Source: Bacilli bacterium (GTDB taxonomy: Bacteria > Bacillota_I > Bacilli_A > RFN20 > CAG-826). Taken from it: DNA of 64,000 nucleotides. The DNA lies in assembly GCA_017429285.1 (NCBI GenBank), contig JAFRPF010000016.1, forward strand, positions 62,001-126,000, read 5' to 3'. Every line of letters starts with the position of its first letter. The first letter of the stretch is position 1. The notes beneath the pieces were generated by a model. That model did not search any database. It was given only the letters and a program-made list of their open reading frames with translations, and was not told the origin of the DNA. This document shows positions 17,012 through 26,205 of the stretch, in pieces. Position numbers and translations under genes: made by a program.

Positions 17012-18865
17012 ATGAAAAAGATTATAAGAAATGTTTTAGCAGGATCACTACTAGTAGTGTCATTATTATTTACCGGTATTGGTATATCAAATAGTCAAAA
17101 GATGTATGAAACTAGGGCGGCTACATCAACCACATTAGAAACTGGTTTCTTTGAAAAGATTACTGATGTTAGTTCTATTAGTAGCGATGATCAAATAATT
17201 ATTGTCTCCACAAGCGGAGATGTCTTTGACTATATGGCGGGTAATCCATGTTTTGCGACCGCGTCTAATAGTAACTCCCTTTTATTAGGAGAAGAAAACG
17301 AATATCTATACTTAAATAGTAAAAAAGTCCAATATTTAAAAGTTGGTCCTGGTATATCAGAAAATACTTTTGCTTTCTATAATAAAATCGCCGTTGTCGG
17401 TAGCTATGGCGAAGCGAATGATGGCATATCTTATTTAGGACCTAATACCGAAGAAGATTATGGACAAGAAAATAATTATAAAAACGTCGCTTGGTTTATG
17501 AATGGTTTTGGTGTCAGACCTCATTATGATAAAAGAGCGTCTTGGACATTAGAATATGATAGTAATCATAAAGTCATGAAAATGGCTAATTTAGATGCCA
17601 TAGAACCATATATGTATTTACATTTTTCCCGTGGTGGAACTAGACCTAATTTCAACTTCTGTGAAGATGGGGCCATAAATGTAAATTTATTCCGTAAGAA
17701 AACTATCCAATCTGGCACTATACATATCACTAAACAACCAGATAAAACTACTGGTTATAAACCAGGTGATAAAATCGATATGTCTGGTTTAGAAGTTGAA
17801 TATAAATTCAACGAAGTAGAGAAGATACCTATTAGTTATGATGATTATTCTTATTTATTCTCTTCTCCCGGAAATGCTTATAGCGGTGACATTTCTTCTG
17901 CTACATATACGGTTAACTTTACATGTTTAGGGATGCCTGCAAATTTTGATATTACTGTTAATGGTGGTGCCTCTTTACATACCTATACAAAATTAACCAC
18001 CTTACCAGTGGATTATCGTGGTTCTTATATCATAAGAAATAATTCGTCTTTCTTCATGGCGAATAATGCCGAGGCATTTAAAAATGGTTTTGCTTTTGGG
18101 GAAGAAGAACCTGGGGAACAAATTGAAATCAATGATTATCGATTAGATAACTTTGTTATCACCATCGAAAAGAACATCATTAACGATACTATCTATTACC
18201 ACGCTAAAAACAATGAAGGAAAATATTTTGATTTAGGTGAAGAGGGAAGCGGTCAATCTGGTATTAGTTTAGTGGAGACACCTACAGCTAATAACGCTAT
18301 AACAATTACATCTAATGGTTTATTAATGATTGGCAATAAATATTTAAATGGTAGTGGTTCTAACTGGACATTAGATGATACTACTTATGCTATGGTTATT
18401 TATAAAAGAACATATATCTATGATGAAAGTGATGATTCTAACGAAGTGACACTCTTCGCTAAATATTTTGTTAACGAAGTATTAGGACATTGTGACACTA
18501 ATGGTAATGAAGATCTAATTGATAGCTATTTCACCACTAGTAAAGAGATGTTTGAAGATCTTAGCTTAGATGCAAAAGTGATATTCACTAACTGTACATA
18601 TGAATTAGAAAATACCACTTATGTGAAAAGAGCGGTCCAAGGATATGATTACATCATCTATAAATATCATCGTAGTAAGATTGATTATTTAGATCGTATC
18701 GAAAATGGATTTGTCACTCCTAAAAAAGATAGTTCTAATTTAATGAAAGTGATATTTAATGATAATGGACCATTAATTAGCATTATTATCGTTTCTTCAG
18801 TTATTATCGTTTCTTCTGTTGGCGCTTACATTTTCTTTAATAAAAAGAAACGTTTAGCAAAATAA
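17012..18865 (+). CDS. Second Ig-like surface protein with C-terminal membrane anchor
   Basis: A 617-aa exported protein. The signal peptide (1-36) has a likely ETRAA cleavage site. A beta-rich region up to about 235 is followed by an Ig-like segment (about 243-325) with the Big_3 pattern: GYKPGDKIDMSGLEVEYKF, then a YTVNFTCLG strand. A further beta-rich region spans about 330-475. The C-terminal part has a helical stretch (about 485-570) and one membrane helix (LISIIIVSSVIIVSSVGAY) with the basic tail KKKRLAK. Helical stretch and tail are laid out as in the 991-aa neighbour, and both anchors contain an SI(V/I)I-VSS motif, suggesting a shared anchoring module. Function unknown; likely cell surface. 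Confidence 0.65.
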   Translation: MKKIIRNVLAGSLLVVSLLFTGIGISNSQKMYETRAATSTTLETGFFEKITDVSSISSDDQIIIVSTSGDVFDYMAGNPCFATASNSNSLLLGEENEYLYLNSKKVQYLKVGPGISENTFAFYNKIAVVGSYGEANDGISYLGPNTEEDYGQENNYKNVAWFMNGFGVRPHYDKRASWTLEYDSNHKVMKMANLDAIEPYMYLHFSRGGTRPNFNFCEDGAINVNLFRKKTIQSGTIHITKQPDKTTGYKPGDKIDMSGLEVEYKFNEVEKIPISYDDYSYLFSSPGNAYSGDISSATYTVNFTCLGMPANFDITVNGGASLHTYTKLTTLPVDYRGSYIIRNNSSFFMANNAEAFKNGFAFGEEEPGEQIEINDYRLDNFVITIEKNIINDTIYYHAKNNEGKYFDLGEEGSGQSGISLVETPTANNAITITSNGLLMIGNKYLNGSGSNWTLDDTTYAMVIYKRTYIYDESDDSNEVTLFAKYFVNEVLGHCDTNGNEDLIDSYFTTSKEMFEDLSLDAKVIFTNCTYELENTTYVKRAVQGYDYIIYKYHRSKIDYLDRIENGFVTPKKDSSNLMKVIFNDNGPLISIIIVSSVIIVSSVGAYIFFNKKKRLAK

Positions 18866-18897
18866 GTGTATAATATAAATATAGAGGGTTTTAATTT

Positions 18898-19311
18898 ATG
18901 AGAAAAACTGCGAATACATTAATCTTAGTTGGTGCGATTTTATCAATCGTCATGGCGGTTTCATTTTTAATTAGCGCGATCGTTTTCTTTGTTATTAGTA
19001 GCGATGCGGTTATTGAAGAAATGCTTAAAACAGCAACGTATGATGTCACTGAGGAAGAAGCCAGAATGATTTTAAAAACTACATTTATTACCTTAGGCGC
19101 GGTCTTTGCTTTTGTTTCTACCTTTGATATTGTTAATGCGATTATCGCCTTTATTAGTAGAAAGAAAGAAAGTAAAGCCGCTTATATCTTAAATATCGTC
19201 TTCGGTTTACTTTCTGGTGTAGAAGTTAACGCTGCCGGTGGGGTTGTTGGTACAATCTATATCACCAAAAAAGAGATTAAAGAAAAAGAAGCTATTGAAA
19301 ACCAAGAATAA
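18898..19311 (+). CDS. Small four-helix membrane protein
   Basis: A 137-aa protein with hydrophobic segments near residues 7-34, 63-88 and 95-125, a short extracytoplasmic region between the first two, and a charged Lys/Glu tail. The layout recalls DUF4064-like small membrane proteins, but I cannot confirm the family. TATAAT at 18869-18874 and GAGGG at 18884-18888 give it its own promoter and ribosome site, 32 bases after the surface-protein stop. A terminator follows. It might assist the surface proteins or be unrelated. Confidence 0.5.
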   Translation: MRKTANTLILVGAILSIVMAVSFLISAIVFFVISSDAVIEEMLKTATYDVTEEEARMILKTTFITLGAVFAFVSTFDIVNAIIAFISRKKESKAAYILNIVFGLLSGVEVNAAGGVVGTIYITKKEIKEKEAIENQE

Positions 19312-19334
19312 TCGTTTTTATTAACTAGTAGAAT

Positions 19335-19366
19335 AAGTTTCTTTCTTAGTAGAGAAACTTTTTCTT
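19335..19366 (+). terminator. Rho-independent terminator
   Basis: AAGTTTCT (19335-19342) pairs perfectly with AGAAACTT (19353-19360), followed by a T-rich run. Confidence 0.8.
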
Positions 19367-19420
19367 TTAGTAGATTTAATTTGTAAAATTACTTATTTAA
19401 TATATAAACGGTGATTAGTT

Positions 19421-20347
19421 ATGGCTATTAAAGTTTATGCGGATGCGGGAAGTAATTTATTCCCCGAAATCATTAAAGAAAAGAATTTAGATATTAAAGT
19501 CATAAACATGAAGTTATATATCAAAGGAAAAGAATATAACTGTTATGACAAATCTTTTGATACGGAAAAAGTTAGCAAGATCTTCTATGAAGAACTTGAA
19601 GGAGATAATGATATCCATACTTCTTTAATTAATCCAAATGATTATATAGAAGCTTTTAAAGAAGATATCGCTCTTGGTCATCAAATAATTTGTTTTACCA
19701 TGGCTAAAGGAATATCTGGTACATATCAATCCGCGTGTATCGCTAGAGATATGATTAACGAAGAAAAAGGCAAAGAAGTCGTTTATATCATCGATTCGAT
19801 GACCGCTGGGTTAGGAGAAGGCTTACAAGCTATTCGCCTGGCTAACGAGGTAAAAAGTGGCAAAGATTATCAAACTTTAATTAAAGAAGCGGAAGAATTT
19901 AAATTAAAGGTGAGAAGCGAATTCACCGTCGATGATATTAACTTTCTAGCGAAAACGGGAAGAGTGAATAAAGTTGTCGCGAAAATCGCTAATGCCTTAA
20001 AGATTAAAGTCTTACTGAAGGGTAGCGAAGAATCCACAATTGTGCAAACTGGTAAAGTGGGTGGTAGAAAGCTAGCTTTAAAGAAATTAACTAATCAATG
20101 TATCGATTATATTGTTAATAAAGATTCTCAAACTGTTTATATTACTCACTCTAATTGTTATGAGGATGCGCTTAAAGTGAGAGATAGCTTATTAGAAGCG
20201 GGTATTAAAAATATTGAAATATTTAATTATGATTTAGTGACTGGTAGCCATATCGGTCCTCGCGCTTTAGCGATCTTTTATGTCGGTAAAGATAAATCAT
20301 TTAAACCTTTATTATCATTCTTAAAAAAGAAAGATAAAGAAGAATAA
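19421..20347 (+). CDS. DegV-family fatty-acid-binding protein
   Basis: A 308-aa DegV/FakB-type protein. These bind a fatty acid and, in Firmicutes with FakA, present it for phosphorylation and membrane lipid synthesis from exogenous fatty acids. Seen: VYADAGSNLFPE at the N-terminus, HTSLINPNDY near residue 65, FTMAKGISGTYQSA (the typical S-G-T-Y motif), IDSMTAGLGEG, FTVDDINFLAKTGRVNKVVAKIAN and a late GSHIGPRALAIFY. The motif order is complete. GGTGAT shortly before ATG acts as ribosome site. It is monocistronic, ending at a bidirectional terminator shared with the convergent zinc-ribbon gene. Confidence 0.9.
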   Translation: MAIKVYADAGSNLFPEIIKEKNLDIKVINMKLYIKGKEYNCYDKSFDTEKVSKIFYEELEGDNDIHTSLINPNDYIEAFKEDIALGHQIICFTMAKGISGTYQSACIARDMINEEKGKEVVYIIDSMTAGLGEGLQAIRLANEVKSGKDYQTLIKEAEEFKLKVRSEFTVDDINFLAKTGRVNKVVAKIANALKIKVLLKGSEESTIVQTGKVGGRKLALKKLTNQCIDYIVNKDSQTVYITHSNCYEDALKVRDSLLEAGIKNIEIFNYDLVTGSHIGPRALAIFYVGKDKSFKPLLSFLKKKDKEE

Positions 20348-20349
20348 AA

Positions 20350-20372
20350 AAGCACATCTTCGTGATGTGCTT
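20350..20372. terminator. Bidirectional terminator between convergent genes
   Basis: AAGCACATC and GATGTGCTT (9 bp) with a TTCGT loop. Flanking A and T runs let it serve both the DegV gene and the minus-strand gene. Confidence 0.85.
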
Positions 20373-20391
20373 ATATTTTATATAAGAAGGA

Positions 20392-21066
20392 TTATTTAGC
20401 TTCTTCTACTGGAGCTTCTTCTTTAACTTCCTCAGCTTTTTCTTCAACTGGGGCTTCTTCTTTCTTTTCCTCTTCTAGTGGCTTATCAAAAATCATAGTG
20501 GTTCTAGCAGTGGCCCATTTATTGATTCTCACTGGAACAAACCAAGCGAAGATGGTTAAGGTGATGATTGATAAGAATTCATAAAGAATCCATCTACCAA
20601 TTAAGCTACCCGCTTTACCATCGAATTTTAAACGATAGCCGTTAACGACGGTGTGGCTCACTCTCCATTTATATAACCAAGCATACGCGAGTGGATAAAG
20701 GATACCAAGAGTTGGGATGGTGACTAATAAGCCTAAAATCGACCAACCAAAATATTGACATGTTTTACCATCAAAATATGTATTTTCTTTGCTTTTTTCT
20801 GGAATGATAGCGACTGGTTTTTCAACCTCGACTAATTTTTCAACTTCCACTGGAACTTCGACAACTTTTTCGACTTCCACAGGAACTTCAACGACTTTTT
20901 CAACAACTTCTGGTTCTTTCTTCTCTTCAACCTTTTCTTCTTTTGGTGCGTAGAAAGGAGCGTTTGGATTGCCGTTATCAAATTTAAATAATACGTTACA
21001 ACGTGGACATCTATTTGGTTGACCTTCGAAAATAGCACCACATCTTGGACATCTGAATTTTCCCAT
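20392..21066 (-). CDS. Zinc-ribbon protein with DUF898-like membrane domain
   Basis: A 224-aa protein in four parts. A zinc ribbon (residues 5-22, two CPRC knuckles) is followed by a charged linker with repeats of VEVPVEVEKV (about 54-88), which should be extended or coiled. Residues 98-195 carry membrane segments with YFDGKTCQYFGW, LGILYPLAYAWLYKWRVSHTVVNG and WFVPVRINKWATART, matching DUF898 (YjgN-like) proteins. An acidic Glu/Lys/Ala tail ends it. AGAGGT and an upstream TATAAT precede ATG. Function unknown; the ribbon-plus-membrane layout suggests a cytoplasmic sensing or scaffolding role. Confidence 0.65.
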   Translation of the reverse strand: MGKFRCPRCGAIFEGQPNRCPRCNVLFKFDNGNPNAPFYAPKEEKVEEKKEPEVVEKVVEVPVEVEKVVEVPVEVEKLVEVEKPVAIIPEKSKENTYFDGKTCQYFGWSILGLLVTIPTLGILYPLAYAWLYKWRVSHTVVNGYRLKFDGKAGSLIGRWILYEFLSIITLTIFAWFVPVRINKWATARTTMIFDKPLEEEKKEEAPVEEKAEEVKEEAPVEEAK

Positions 21067-21120
21067 AATTTTTACCTCTTATTTTAATTATAAGTTTAAA
21101 CTTTTAAGTTTCAATAGGAA

Positions 21121-22359
21121 TTAGATTAAGTCTAATTCTTTTTTAATTCCTTCCTTATCAAGATTTTGTCCGATAAAGACAAGCTTAATTAATTTATCAC
21201 CGTATTTTTCATCCCAGTCATGGGCGAAGTTTTCATCATTTTCAATTAAATATTGAATTTGTTTCTTACTAAGTTTACCAGAATACCATTCTCCGGTTCT
21301 TTCGAGTTTTCTTTGTCGACCAGCGGATTCATAAACACAAGCGTATTTTTCTTCACCTAAGAAATATAAAATGCCTTTCGCTCTGATGATATTACGTCCG
21401 TTATTTTCGATCCATTTGACGAACTTTTCTTTATCAAATGGTCTTCTACGATAATAGACAAAGGTATTGATATCATATTCATCAGCGGTACCTTCATCAT
21501 CATTTTCATCGATTCCATGTTCATGGTGATGATGGTGGTGATGTTCATGTTCTTCATGTTCATGATGGTGTTCATGTTCATCATCTTCTTCATCATGATC
21601 TTCATCAGCGTCAACTTCGTTGCTCCAGTCTTCAAATTCTCTAATCCAAGCCGCAGAGGTAGAAGCCACTTCGAAGTTAAAAGCGTGGGTATCGATTAAT
21701 TCATCGATATCGATATTACAATAATCACATTCTAAGATTTTGGCTTGTGGTTGAAGCGCTTTTACAGCAATCTTTACCTTTCTTAATTCTTCTTTAGAAA
21801 TTTCACTGACTTTATTTAATAAAACGACATCGCAGAATTCGATTTGTTGGATGACAAGATTTTCTAAATCTTCTTCCCCTCTCACCGTGTCTTTAAAGAC
21901 ATCGCCACAACCAAATTCATCTCTAAGTCTTAAAGCGTCAGTGACGGATATAATCGCATCTAATGTATAGAACTTTGGAAGATTTTGTTTTTTAAATTCT
22001 TCTTCCATATAACATATCGTTTGAGCGATAGGGACTGGTTCGCATATCCCAGAAGCTTCAATTAAGATATGATCAAATTTTTGTGATTCCACTAGATCGG
22101 CGAGTTGTTTAATTAAATCTTTCTTTAAGGTGCAGCAGATACAACCATTTTGTAAAGCCACTAAATCGCCATCTTTAGAATTGACCACGCCACCTTGCTC
22201 TATTAGTTCCGCATCGATATTAACTTCACCGATATCGTTAACGATAACCGCCATCTTATGGTTTTTACTATTTTTTAAAATATGGTTAAGTAAGGTCGTT
22301 TTTCCGCTTCCTAAATAACCAGTGATTAGAGTAATAGGTACTGTTTTAAAATTATTCAT
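21121..22359 (-). CDS. CobW/COG0523-family GTPase metallochaperone, His-rich
   Basis: A 412-aa G3E GTPase. Seen: Walker A GYLGSGKT (14-21), the metal-binding CxCC motif GCICC (72-76), EASG switch region near 101, and LLNK near 180. A long His/Glu/Asp-rich linker (about 254-281, including seven His in a row) joins the GTPase to the CobW C-terminal domain (about 298-400). The family delivers zinc or other metals to client proteins, and the His tract probably stores or captures metal. GGAGATGA before ATG is the ribosome site. No Zur box could be recognised upstream. Confidence 0.88.
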   Translation of the reverse strand: MNNFKTVPITLITGYLGSGKTTLLNHILKNSKNHKMAVIVNDIGEVNIDAELIEQGGVVNSKDGDLVALQNGCICCTLKKDLIKQLADLVESQKFDHILIEASGICEPVPIAQTICYMEEEFKKQNLPKFYTLDAIISVTDALRLRDEFGCGDVFKDTVRGEEDLENLVIQQIEFCDVVLLNKVSEISKEELRKVKIAVKALQPQAKILECDYCNIDIDELIDTHAFNFEVASTSAAWIREFEDWSNEVDADEDHDEEDDEHEHHHEHEEHEHHHHHHHEHGIDENDDEGTADEYDINTFVYYRRRPFDKEKFVKWIENNGRNIIRAKGILYFLGEEKYACVYESAGRQRKLERTGEWYSGKLSKKQIQYLIENDENFAHDWDEKYGDKLIKLVFIGQNLDKEGIKKELDLI

Positions 22360-22502
22360 AATTTATCATCTCCGGTAATATCTTATCACTTTTTATATTT
22401 GCCGCTATTAAAATGCATTAAAATTAGGCTCATTTTATGAACAAAAACACCGATAAATGAGGAAAATAATGAAAAATAATAACAAAGTTATTAGAAAATA
22501 TT

Positions 22503-22529
22503 TTAGCACTCGGGCTTGTAGAGTGCTAA
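22503..22529 (+). promoter_or_regulatory. CIRCE operator (perfect) before clpB
   Basis: TTAGCACTC-N9-GAGTGCTAA with both arms perfect. An extended -10 (TGCTACAAT, 22535-22543) lies just downstream, and a -35-like TTGTAG sits in the CIRCE spacer, so HrcA should block RNA polymerase directly. Confidence 0.95.
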
Positions 22530-22569
22530 TTTTGTGCTACAATAGAGATGTAAAAGGAGGATTATGTTT

Positions 22570-24684
22570 ATGCAAATGGAACAAATGCCTGATTATGAAA
22601 ATGATAAAGATGTCCTTCAAAAATTCGGAAGAAACATTAACGAGGAAGTCAAAAAAGGAAAGATTGACCCCGTTATTGGTCGAGATGAAGAAATTAGAAA
22701 GATTATCGAAATATTAGCTAGGAAAACTAAAAACAATGTCATATTGCTCGGTGAACCTGGTGTTGGTAAAACCGCCATTCTCGAAGGCTTAGCGGAAAGA
22801 ATCGTTAAAGATGATGTACCGACTATATTAAAGGATAAAACTATCTATGAATTAGATATGGGTGCTTTAGTAGCGGGTGCGAAATATCGTGGTGAATTTG
22901 AGGAAAGACTAAAAGCAGTCCTTAATAAAATTAAGGAAAGCGAAGGTAAAATCATTTTATTCATCGATGAGATTCATCTTATTGTGGGTGCGGGAAGAAG
23001 TGATGGTGCGCTCGATGCTTCTAACATGTTAAAACCAATGTTAGCCAGAGGCGAGATCGATTGTATTGGTGCGACGACATTAAAAGAATATCGCGAATAT
23101 ATTGAAAAAGATCGTGCGCTGGAAAGAAGATTTCAACCGGTTTTAATTAATGAACCAACTGTGGAAGATACAATTACTATCTTAAGAGGACTAAAAAATA
23201 GATTTGAATCATTCCATGGTGTCAAAATTACCGATAACGCTTTAATCGCCGCGGCAAGTTTATCTAATCGATATCTAACTTCTAGATTCTTACCAGATAA
23301 AGCTATTGACTTAGTGGATGAAGCTTGTGCTTCTATTAAAGTGGAACTAGCTTCTATGCCTAGTGAACTAGATGAACTTGAAAGAAGAATTAGACAGTTA
23401 GAAATTGAAAAAGTCGCCTTAAAAAAAGAGAGCGATGAAGCCAGTAAAAAGAGACTTTCTGATTTAGAAGGCGAATTAAATTCTCTATTAGAGAAAGATA
23501 AGTCTTTAACTAAGAAATGGAAAGAAGAAAAAGAAGCTATTTTAAAAGTTAAAGAAATTAAAGAAAAACTTGAGAAAGCAAAATTCGATCTAGATGTCGC
23601 TTTAAGTCATTCTCAATATGAAAAAGCGGGTGAACTTCAATATAAGACCATCCCTGAACTAGAGAAGAAACTTAAAGAAAGCGATGTGAAAGGTAGCGAT
23701 CATAAATTATTATCGGAAGTCGTCGATGAAGAACAAATCGCCAAGATTATTTCTCGTATGACTAATATTCCTTTAAGCAAGATCGAAAAAGGTGATCGTG
23801 AAAAAGTTTTAGATTTAAAGAAAACTTTAGCCAAAAGAGTGATCGGACAAGATGAAGCTTTAGCTTTAGTAAGTGATGCGATACTTCGTCAAAGAGCGGG
23901 TATTAAAGATAGTAATAGACCAATTGGTTCCTTCCTATTCCTAGGACCAACCGGTGTTGGTAAAACGGAAGTGGCTCGTGCTTTAGCGGAATCCTTATTC
24001 GATTCAGAAAGCCATATTATCCGTATCGATATGAGTGAATATATGGAGAAATATTCGACCTCGAGATTAATTGGTGCCCCTCCAGGATATGTGGGATATG
24101 AAGAAGGTGGACAATTAACCGAAAAGGTGAGAAGAAACCCTTATTCTATCGTCTTATTCGATGAAATCGAAAAAGCTCATCCAGAAGTCTTCAATTTGTT
24201 ATTACAAATGTTAGATGATGGTCGACTTACCGATAGTCAAGGAAGAGTGGTAGATTTTAAAAACACAATTATTATCATGACTTCTAATTTAGGTAGCGAA
24301 TATCTACTTCATAATGAAAGAGATAAAGTGGAAGGATTACTCCATCAAACCTTTAAACCAGAATTTTTAAATAGAATTGATGAAATAGTCTATTTCTCTC
24401 CTTTAAGTAAAGAAACTCAATCCAAGATTGTGGATAAGATGCTTAATAATTTAAATGAGAGATTAAAAGAATCTTATTATTCATTTACTTTCTCTAAGAA
24501 ACTAAAAGATTATATTTTAGATAGTGCTTATTCTCCAGTTTATGGAGCTCGACCCATTAAACGTTTTATCCAAAATAAAGTGGAGACGATTATCGCTAAT
24601 AAGATTATTTCTCAAGAAGTAGATACTTCTCATAAATATGAAGTAGACTATGATGATAAAGAAGTAATTATTAAAAAAGTATAA
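22570..24684 (+). CDS. clpB: ClpB disaggregase lacking the N-terminal domain
   Basis: About 704 aa. A Hsp100 disaggregase that works with DnaK to dissolve protein aggregates. It has AAA1 (Walker A GEPGVGKT near 61-68, IDEIHLI), the long coiled-coil middle domain (about 255-380, from [21 protein letters not shown]), and AAA2 ([23 protein letters not shown]). The middle domain separates it from ClpC. The usual 150-residue N-domain is missing, as in mycoplasma ClpB. AAAGGAGG ends at 22560, so ATG 22570 (9-base spacing) is preferred to ATG 22564 (3-base spacing). Controlled by CIRCE. A terminator follows directly. Confidence 0.92.
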   Translation: MQMEQMPDYENDKDVLQKFGRNINEEVKKGKIDPVIGRDEEIRKIIEILARKTKNNVILLGEPGVGKTAILEGLAERIVKDDVPTILKDKTIYELDMGALVAGAKYRGEFEERLKAVLNKIKESEGKIILFIDEIHLIVGAGRSDGALDASNMLKPMLARGEIDCIGATTLKEYREYIEKDRALERRFQPVLINEPTVEDTITILRGLKNRFESFHGVKITDNALIAAASLSNRYLTSRFLPDKAIDLVDEACASIKVELASMPSELDELERRIRQLEIEKVALKKESDEASKKRLSDLEGELNSLLEKDKSLTKKWKEEKEAILKVKEIKEKLEKAKFDLDVALSHSQYEKAGELQYKTIPELEKKLKESDVKGSDHKLLSEVVDEEQIAKIISRMTNIPLSKIEKGDREKVLDLKKTLAKRVIGQDEALALVSDAILRQRAGIKDSNRPIGSFLFLGPTGVGKTEVARALAESLFDSESHIIRIDMSEYMEKYSTSRLIGAPPGYVGYEEGGQLTEKVRRNPYSIVLFDEIEKAHPEVFNLLLQMLDDGRLTDSQGRVVDFKNTIIIMTSNLGSEYLLHNERDKVEGLLHQTFKPEFLNRIDEIVYFSPLSKETQSKIVDKMLNNLNERLKESYYSFTFSKKLKDYILDSAYSPVYGARPIKRFIQNKVETIIANKIISQEVDTSHKYEVDYDDKEVIIKKV

Positions 24685-24690
24685 GCTTTG

Positions 24691-24714
24691 ACCACCTGAA
24701 AAAGGTGGTTTTCT
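24691..24714 (+). terminator. Rho-independent terminator of clpB
   Basis: ACCACCT (24691-24697) pairs perfectly with AGGTGGT (24703-24709), followed by T residues. Confidence 0.8.
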
Positions 24715-24755
24715 TATGGACAAATTATTTTATAATTAAGTAGAGGAATTAATAT

Positions 24756-24944
24756 ATGGACGCTGATAAGTTAGTCGCTTTAAAAGCGAATGTCAAAAAT
24801 ATGAACTTTATCTCTTTAGCGGATATCAAAATGTTCTTTAATGTAAACGATAAAGAAGCTCAAGAATTATTAGATAAATTAATCCAAAGTGGATTAGTTT
24901 CTTCTTATCCGATGGATGGGGTTCATTTTCAAGTTAAACATTAA
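24756..24944 (+). CDS. Small winged-helix protein (FeoC-like size)
   Basis: A 62-aa protein that looks like a single winged-helix fold: FISLADIKMFFNVNDKEAQELLDKLIQSGLVSSY is a helix-turn-helix followed by a short beta wing. Its size recalls FeoC-like or other mini-regulators, but no iron-sulfur cysteines are present. TATAAT (24731-24736) and AGAGGA (24742-24747) provide promoter and ribosome site. It may regulate the permease gene that follows, but that gene has its own promoter. Family unproven. Confidence 0.55.
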   Translation: MDADKLVALKANVKNMNFISLADIKMFFNVNDKEAQELLDKLIQSGLVSSYPMDGVHFQVKH

Positions 24945-24948
24945 TTTA

Positions 24949-24977
24949 TTGAATTAATTATTTATTTTCCCTAATAT
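24949..24977 (+). promoter_or_regulatory. Promoter of the EIIC-like gene (leaderless candidate)
   Basis: TTGAAT (24949-24954), 17 bases, TAATAT (24972-24977), then 9 bases to ATG 24987 with no Shine-Dalgarno. Transcription should start at or within three bases of the ATG. Confidence 0.6.
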
Positions 24978-24986
24978 TATTTCGTT

Positions 24987-26075
24987 ATGGAAACTAGCGA
25001 TAACAAATTCTTAAAAGCCTTAAGATATATCAAAGCTATCTTAATGAAGACCACTAATGGCATGGCTATCGGTCTTTTTGGCACTTTGATTATCGGTACT
25101 GTTATCGCCTTATTCTCTAGAATCCCTGGTCTAGAAAGAGTTAATGACTACGCGAAAATCATCCAAGGCTTAATGGGCGCGGGTATCGGTTTAGGCGTCG
25201 CTTTATCTTTAAAAAGAGATGGTGTGACGGTTGTGACTTTAATGGCGGCGGGCTTTGTGGGAAATTATATGTTTCAGTGGTTACCTAACCAAGCTATTGC
25301 CCAGTGGCAAGTTGGCTCAATCGGTGATCCATTATCTTGTTATATCTCCGTTATGCTAGCGGCGATAGTGCTTAAATATGTGATGAGAAAAAAGACCCCG
25401 GTGGATTTATTATTAATCCCACTTGTGGGACTAATAACCGCGATGACTTATTCCTTCTTATTAGCGGAATGGGTCCATTATATTACCATCGGTATCCAAT
25501 TAGTCATCGAATCAAGCTTTAAAGCGATTCCATTTATCATGTGTATTATTATTTCTACCCTTATGGGTATGGCTCTTACCGCTCCGATATCTTCTGTGGC
25601 TATTTGTGTGGCGATAAATATCGGTAGTGTTCCAATGGCCGCAGCAGCGGCATTAATTGGTTGTATCACTCAAATGGTGGGCTTTGCGGTTCATACCGCT
25701 AGAGACAATAAATGGGGTAGTGTAATCGCAGTCGGTATCGGTACATCGATGTTACAGTTTAAAAACATTTTAAGAAAGCCGTTAATCTGGGTTCCTACTA
25801 TAGTAGTTTCCGCATTACTTGGTCCTTTAGCGATGCTATTCCCATATGATAAATTAGTAAATTCTACTGGTTTATCTGTCGGTGCTGGTATGGGGACATG
25901 TGGACTTGTCGGACCACTTAATTTCTTCGATGCCTTTAATTATCATTATTTAGTTATTATCTTAGTTATTTCTATTATTATAGGTTCAGGCTTATTAGTG
26001 TTTTTAATCGATCTATTATTTAGAAAACTAAAATGGATTGAAAAAGAAGATTTTTCCTTATCCAACAATTTGTAA
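24987..26075 (+). CDS. EIIC-like integral membrane protein (PTS_EIIC_2 type)
   Basis: A 362-aa membrane protein with about nine hydrophobic helices, resembling the PTS_EIIC_2 family of stand-alone EIIC-like proteins. Seen: MKTTNGMAIGLFGTLIIGT near the N-terminus, the IIQGLMGAGIGLGVALSL helix, a FIMCIIISTLMGMALTAPISSVAI segment, AAAALIGCITQMVGFAV and a late GLSVGAGMGTCGLVGPL loop. No EIIA or EIIB domain is fused or adjacent, so phosphotransfer is doubtful; the substrate is unknown. Leaderless promoter. Its stop codon lies inside the loop of a 10-bp inverted repeat (26042-26051/26094-26103) that may end transcription on both strands. Confidence 0.7.
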   Translation: METSDNKFLKALRYIKAILMKTTNGMAIGLFGTLIIGTVIALFSRIPGLERVNDYAKIIQGLMGAGIGLGVALSLKRDGVTVVTLMAAGFVGNYMFQWLPNQAIAQWQVGSIGDPLSCYISVMLAAIVLKYVMRKKTPVDLLLIPLVGLITAMTYSFLLAEWVHYITIGIQLVIESSFKAIPFIMCIIISTLMGMALTAPISSVAICVAINIGSVPMAAAAALIGCITQMVGFAVHTARDNKWGSVIAVGIGTSMLQFKNILRKPLIWVPTIVVSALLGPLAMLFPYDKLVNSTGLSVGAGMGTCGLVGPLNFFDAFNYHYLVIILVISIIIGSGLLVFLIDLLFRKLKWIEKEDFSLSNNL

Positions 26076-26103
26076 TTATTCTTGAATAAATCCATCTTCT
26101 TTT
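26042..26103. terminator. Long-loop inverted repeat, possible bidirectional terminator
   Basis: AAAAGAAGAT (26042-26051) and ATCTTCTTTT (26094-26103) are perfect 10-base complements. Each strand has a T-rich 3' arm, so it could end the EIIC-like mRNA on plus and the toxin-type mRNA on minus. The large loop lowers confidence. Confidence 0.4.
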
Positions 26104-26110
26104 ATATTAT
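26082..26110 (+). promoter_or_regulatory. Promoter of the antisense RNA
   Basis: TTGAAT (26082-26087), 17 bases, TATTAT (26105-26110). Predicted start near 26117. Confidence 0.55.
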
Positions 26111-26116
26111 TTAGTT

Positions 26117-26205
26117 AGAGGATACACCCTCTTACTATTTAGCGCAGTCTAACTAACATACAGCTAATAGTAACGCGACGATTATCAAAACGGTAATCGT
26201 TTTTC
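26117..26205 (+). ncRNA. Candidate antitoxin antisense RNA
   Basis: A plus-strand unit of about 89 bases with no ORF. It starts after the promoter at 26082-26110 with a small GAGG/CCTC hairpin. It ends at a clear terminator: ACGATTA (26178-26184), a loop, TAATCGT (26194-26200) and T residues. It is fully complementary to the 3' half of the 21-codon minus-strand ORF and its 3' UTR, the arrangement seen for RatA/TxpA-like type I antitoxins. Confidence 0.5.

Noticed and set aside
20832-21041. 69-codon frame inside the zinc-ribbon gene
   Set aside because: Alternate-frame shadow of the VEVPVEVEKV repeat region.
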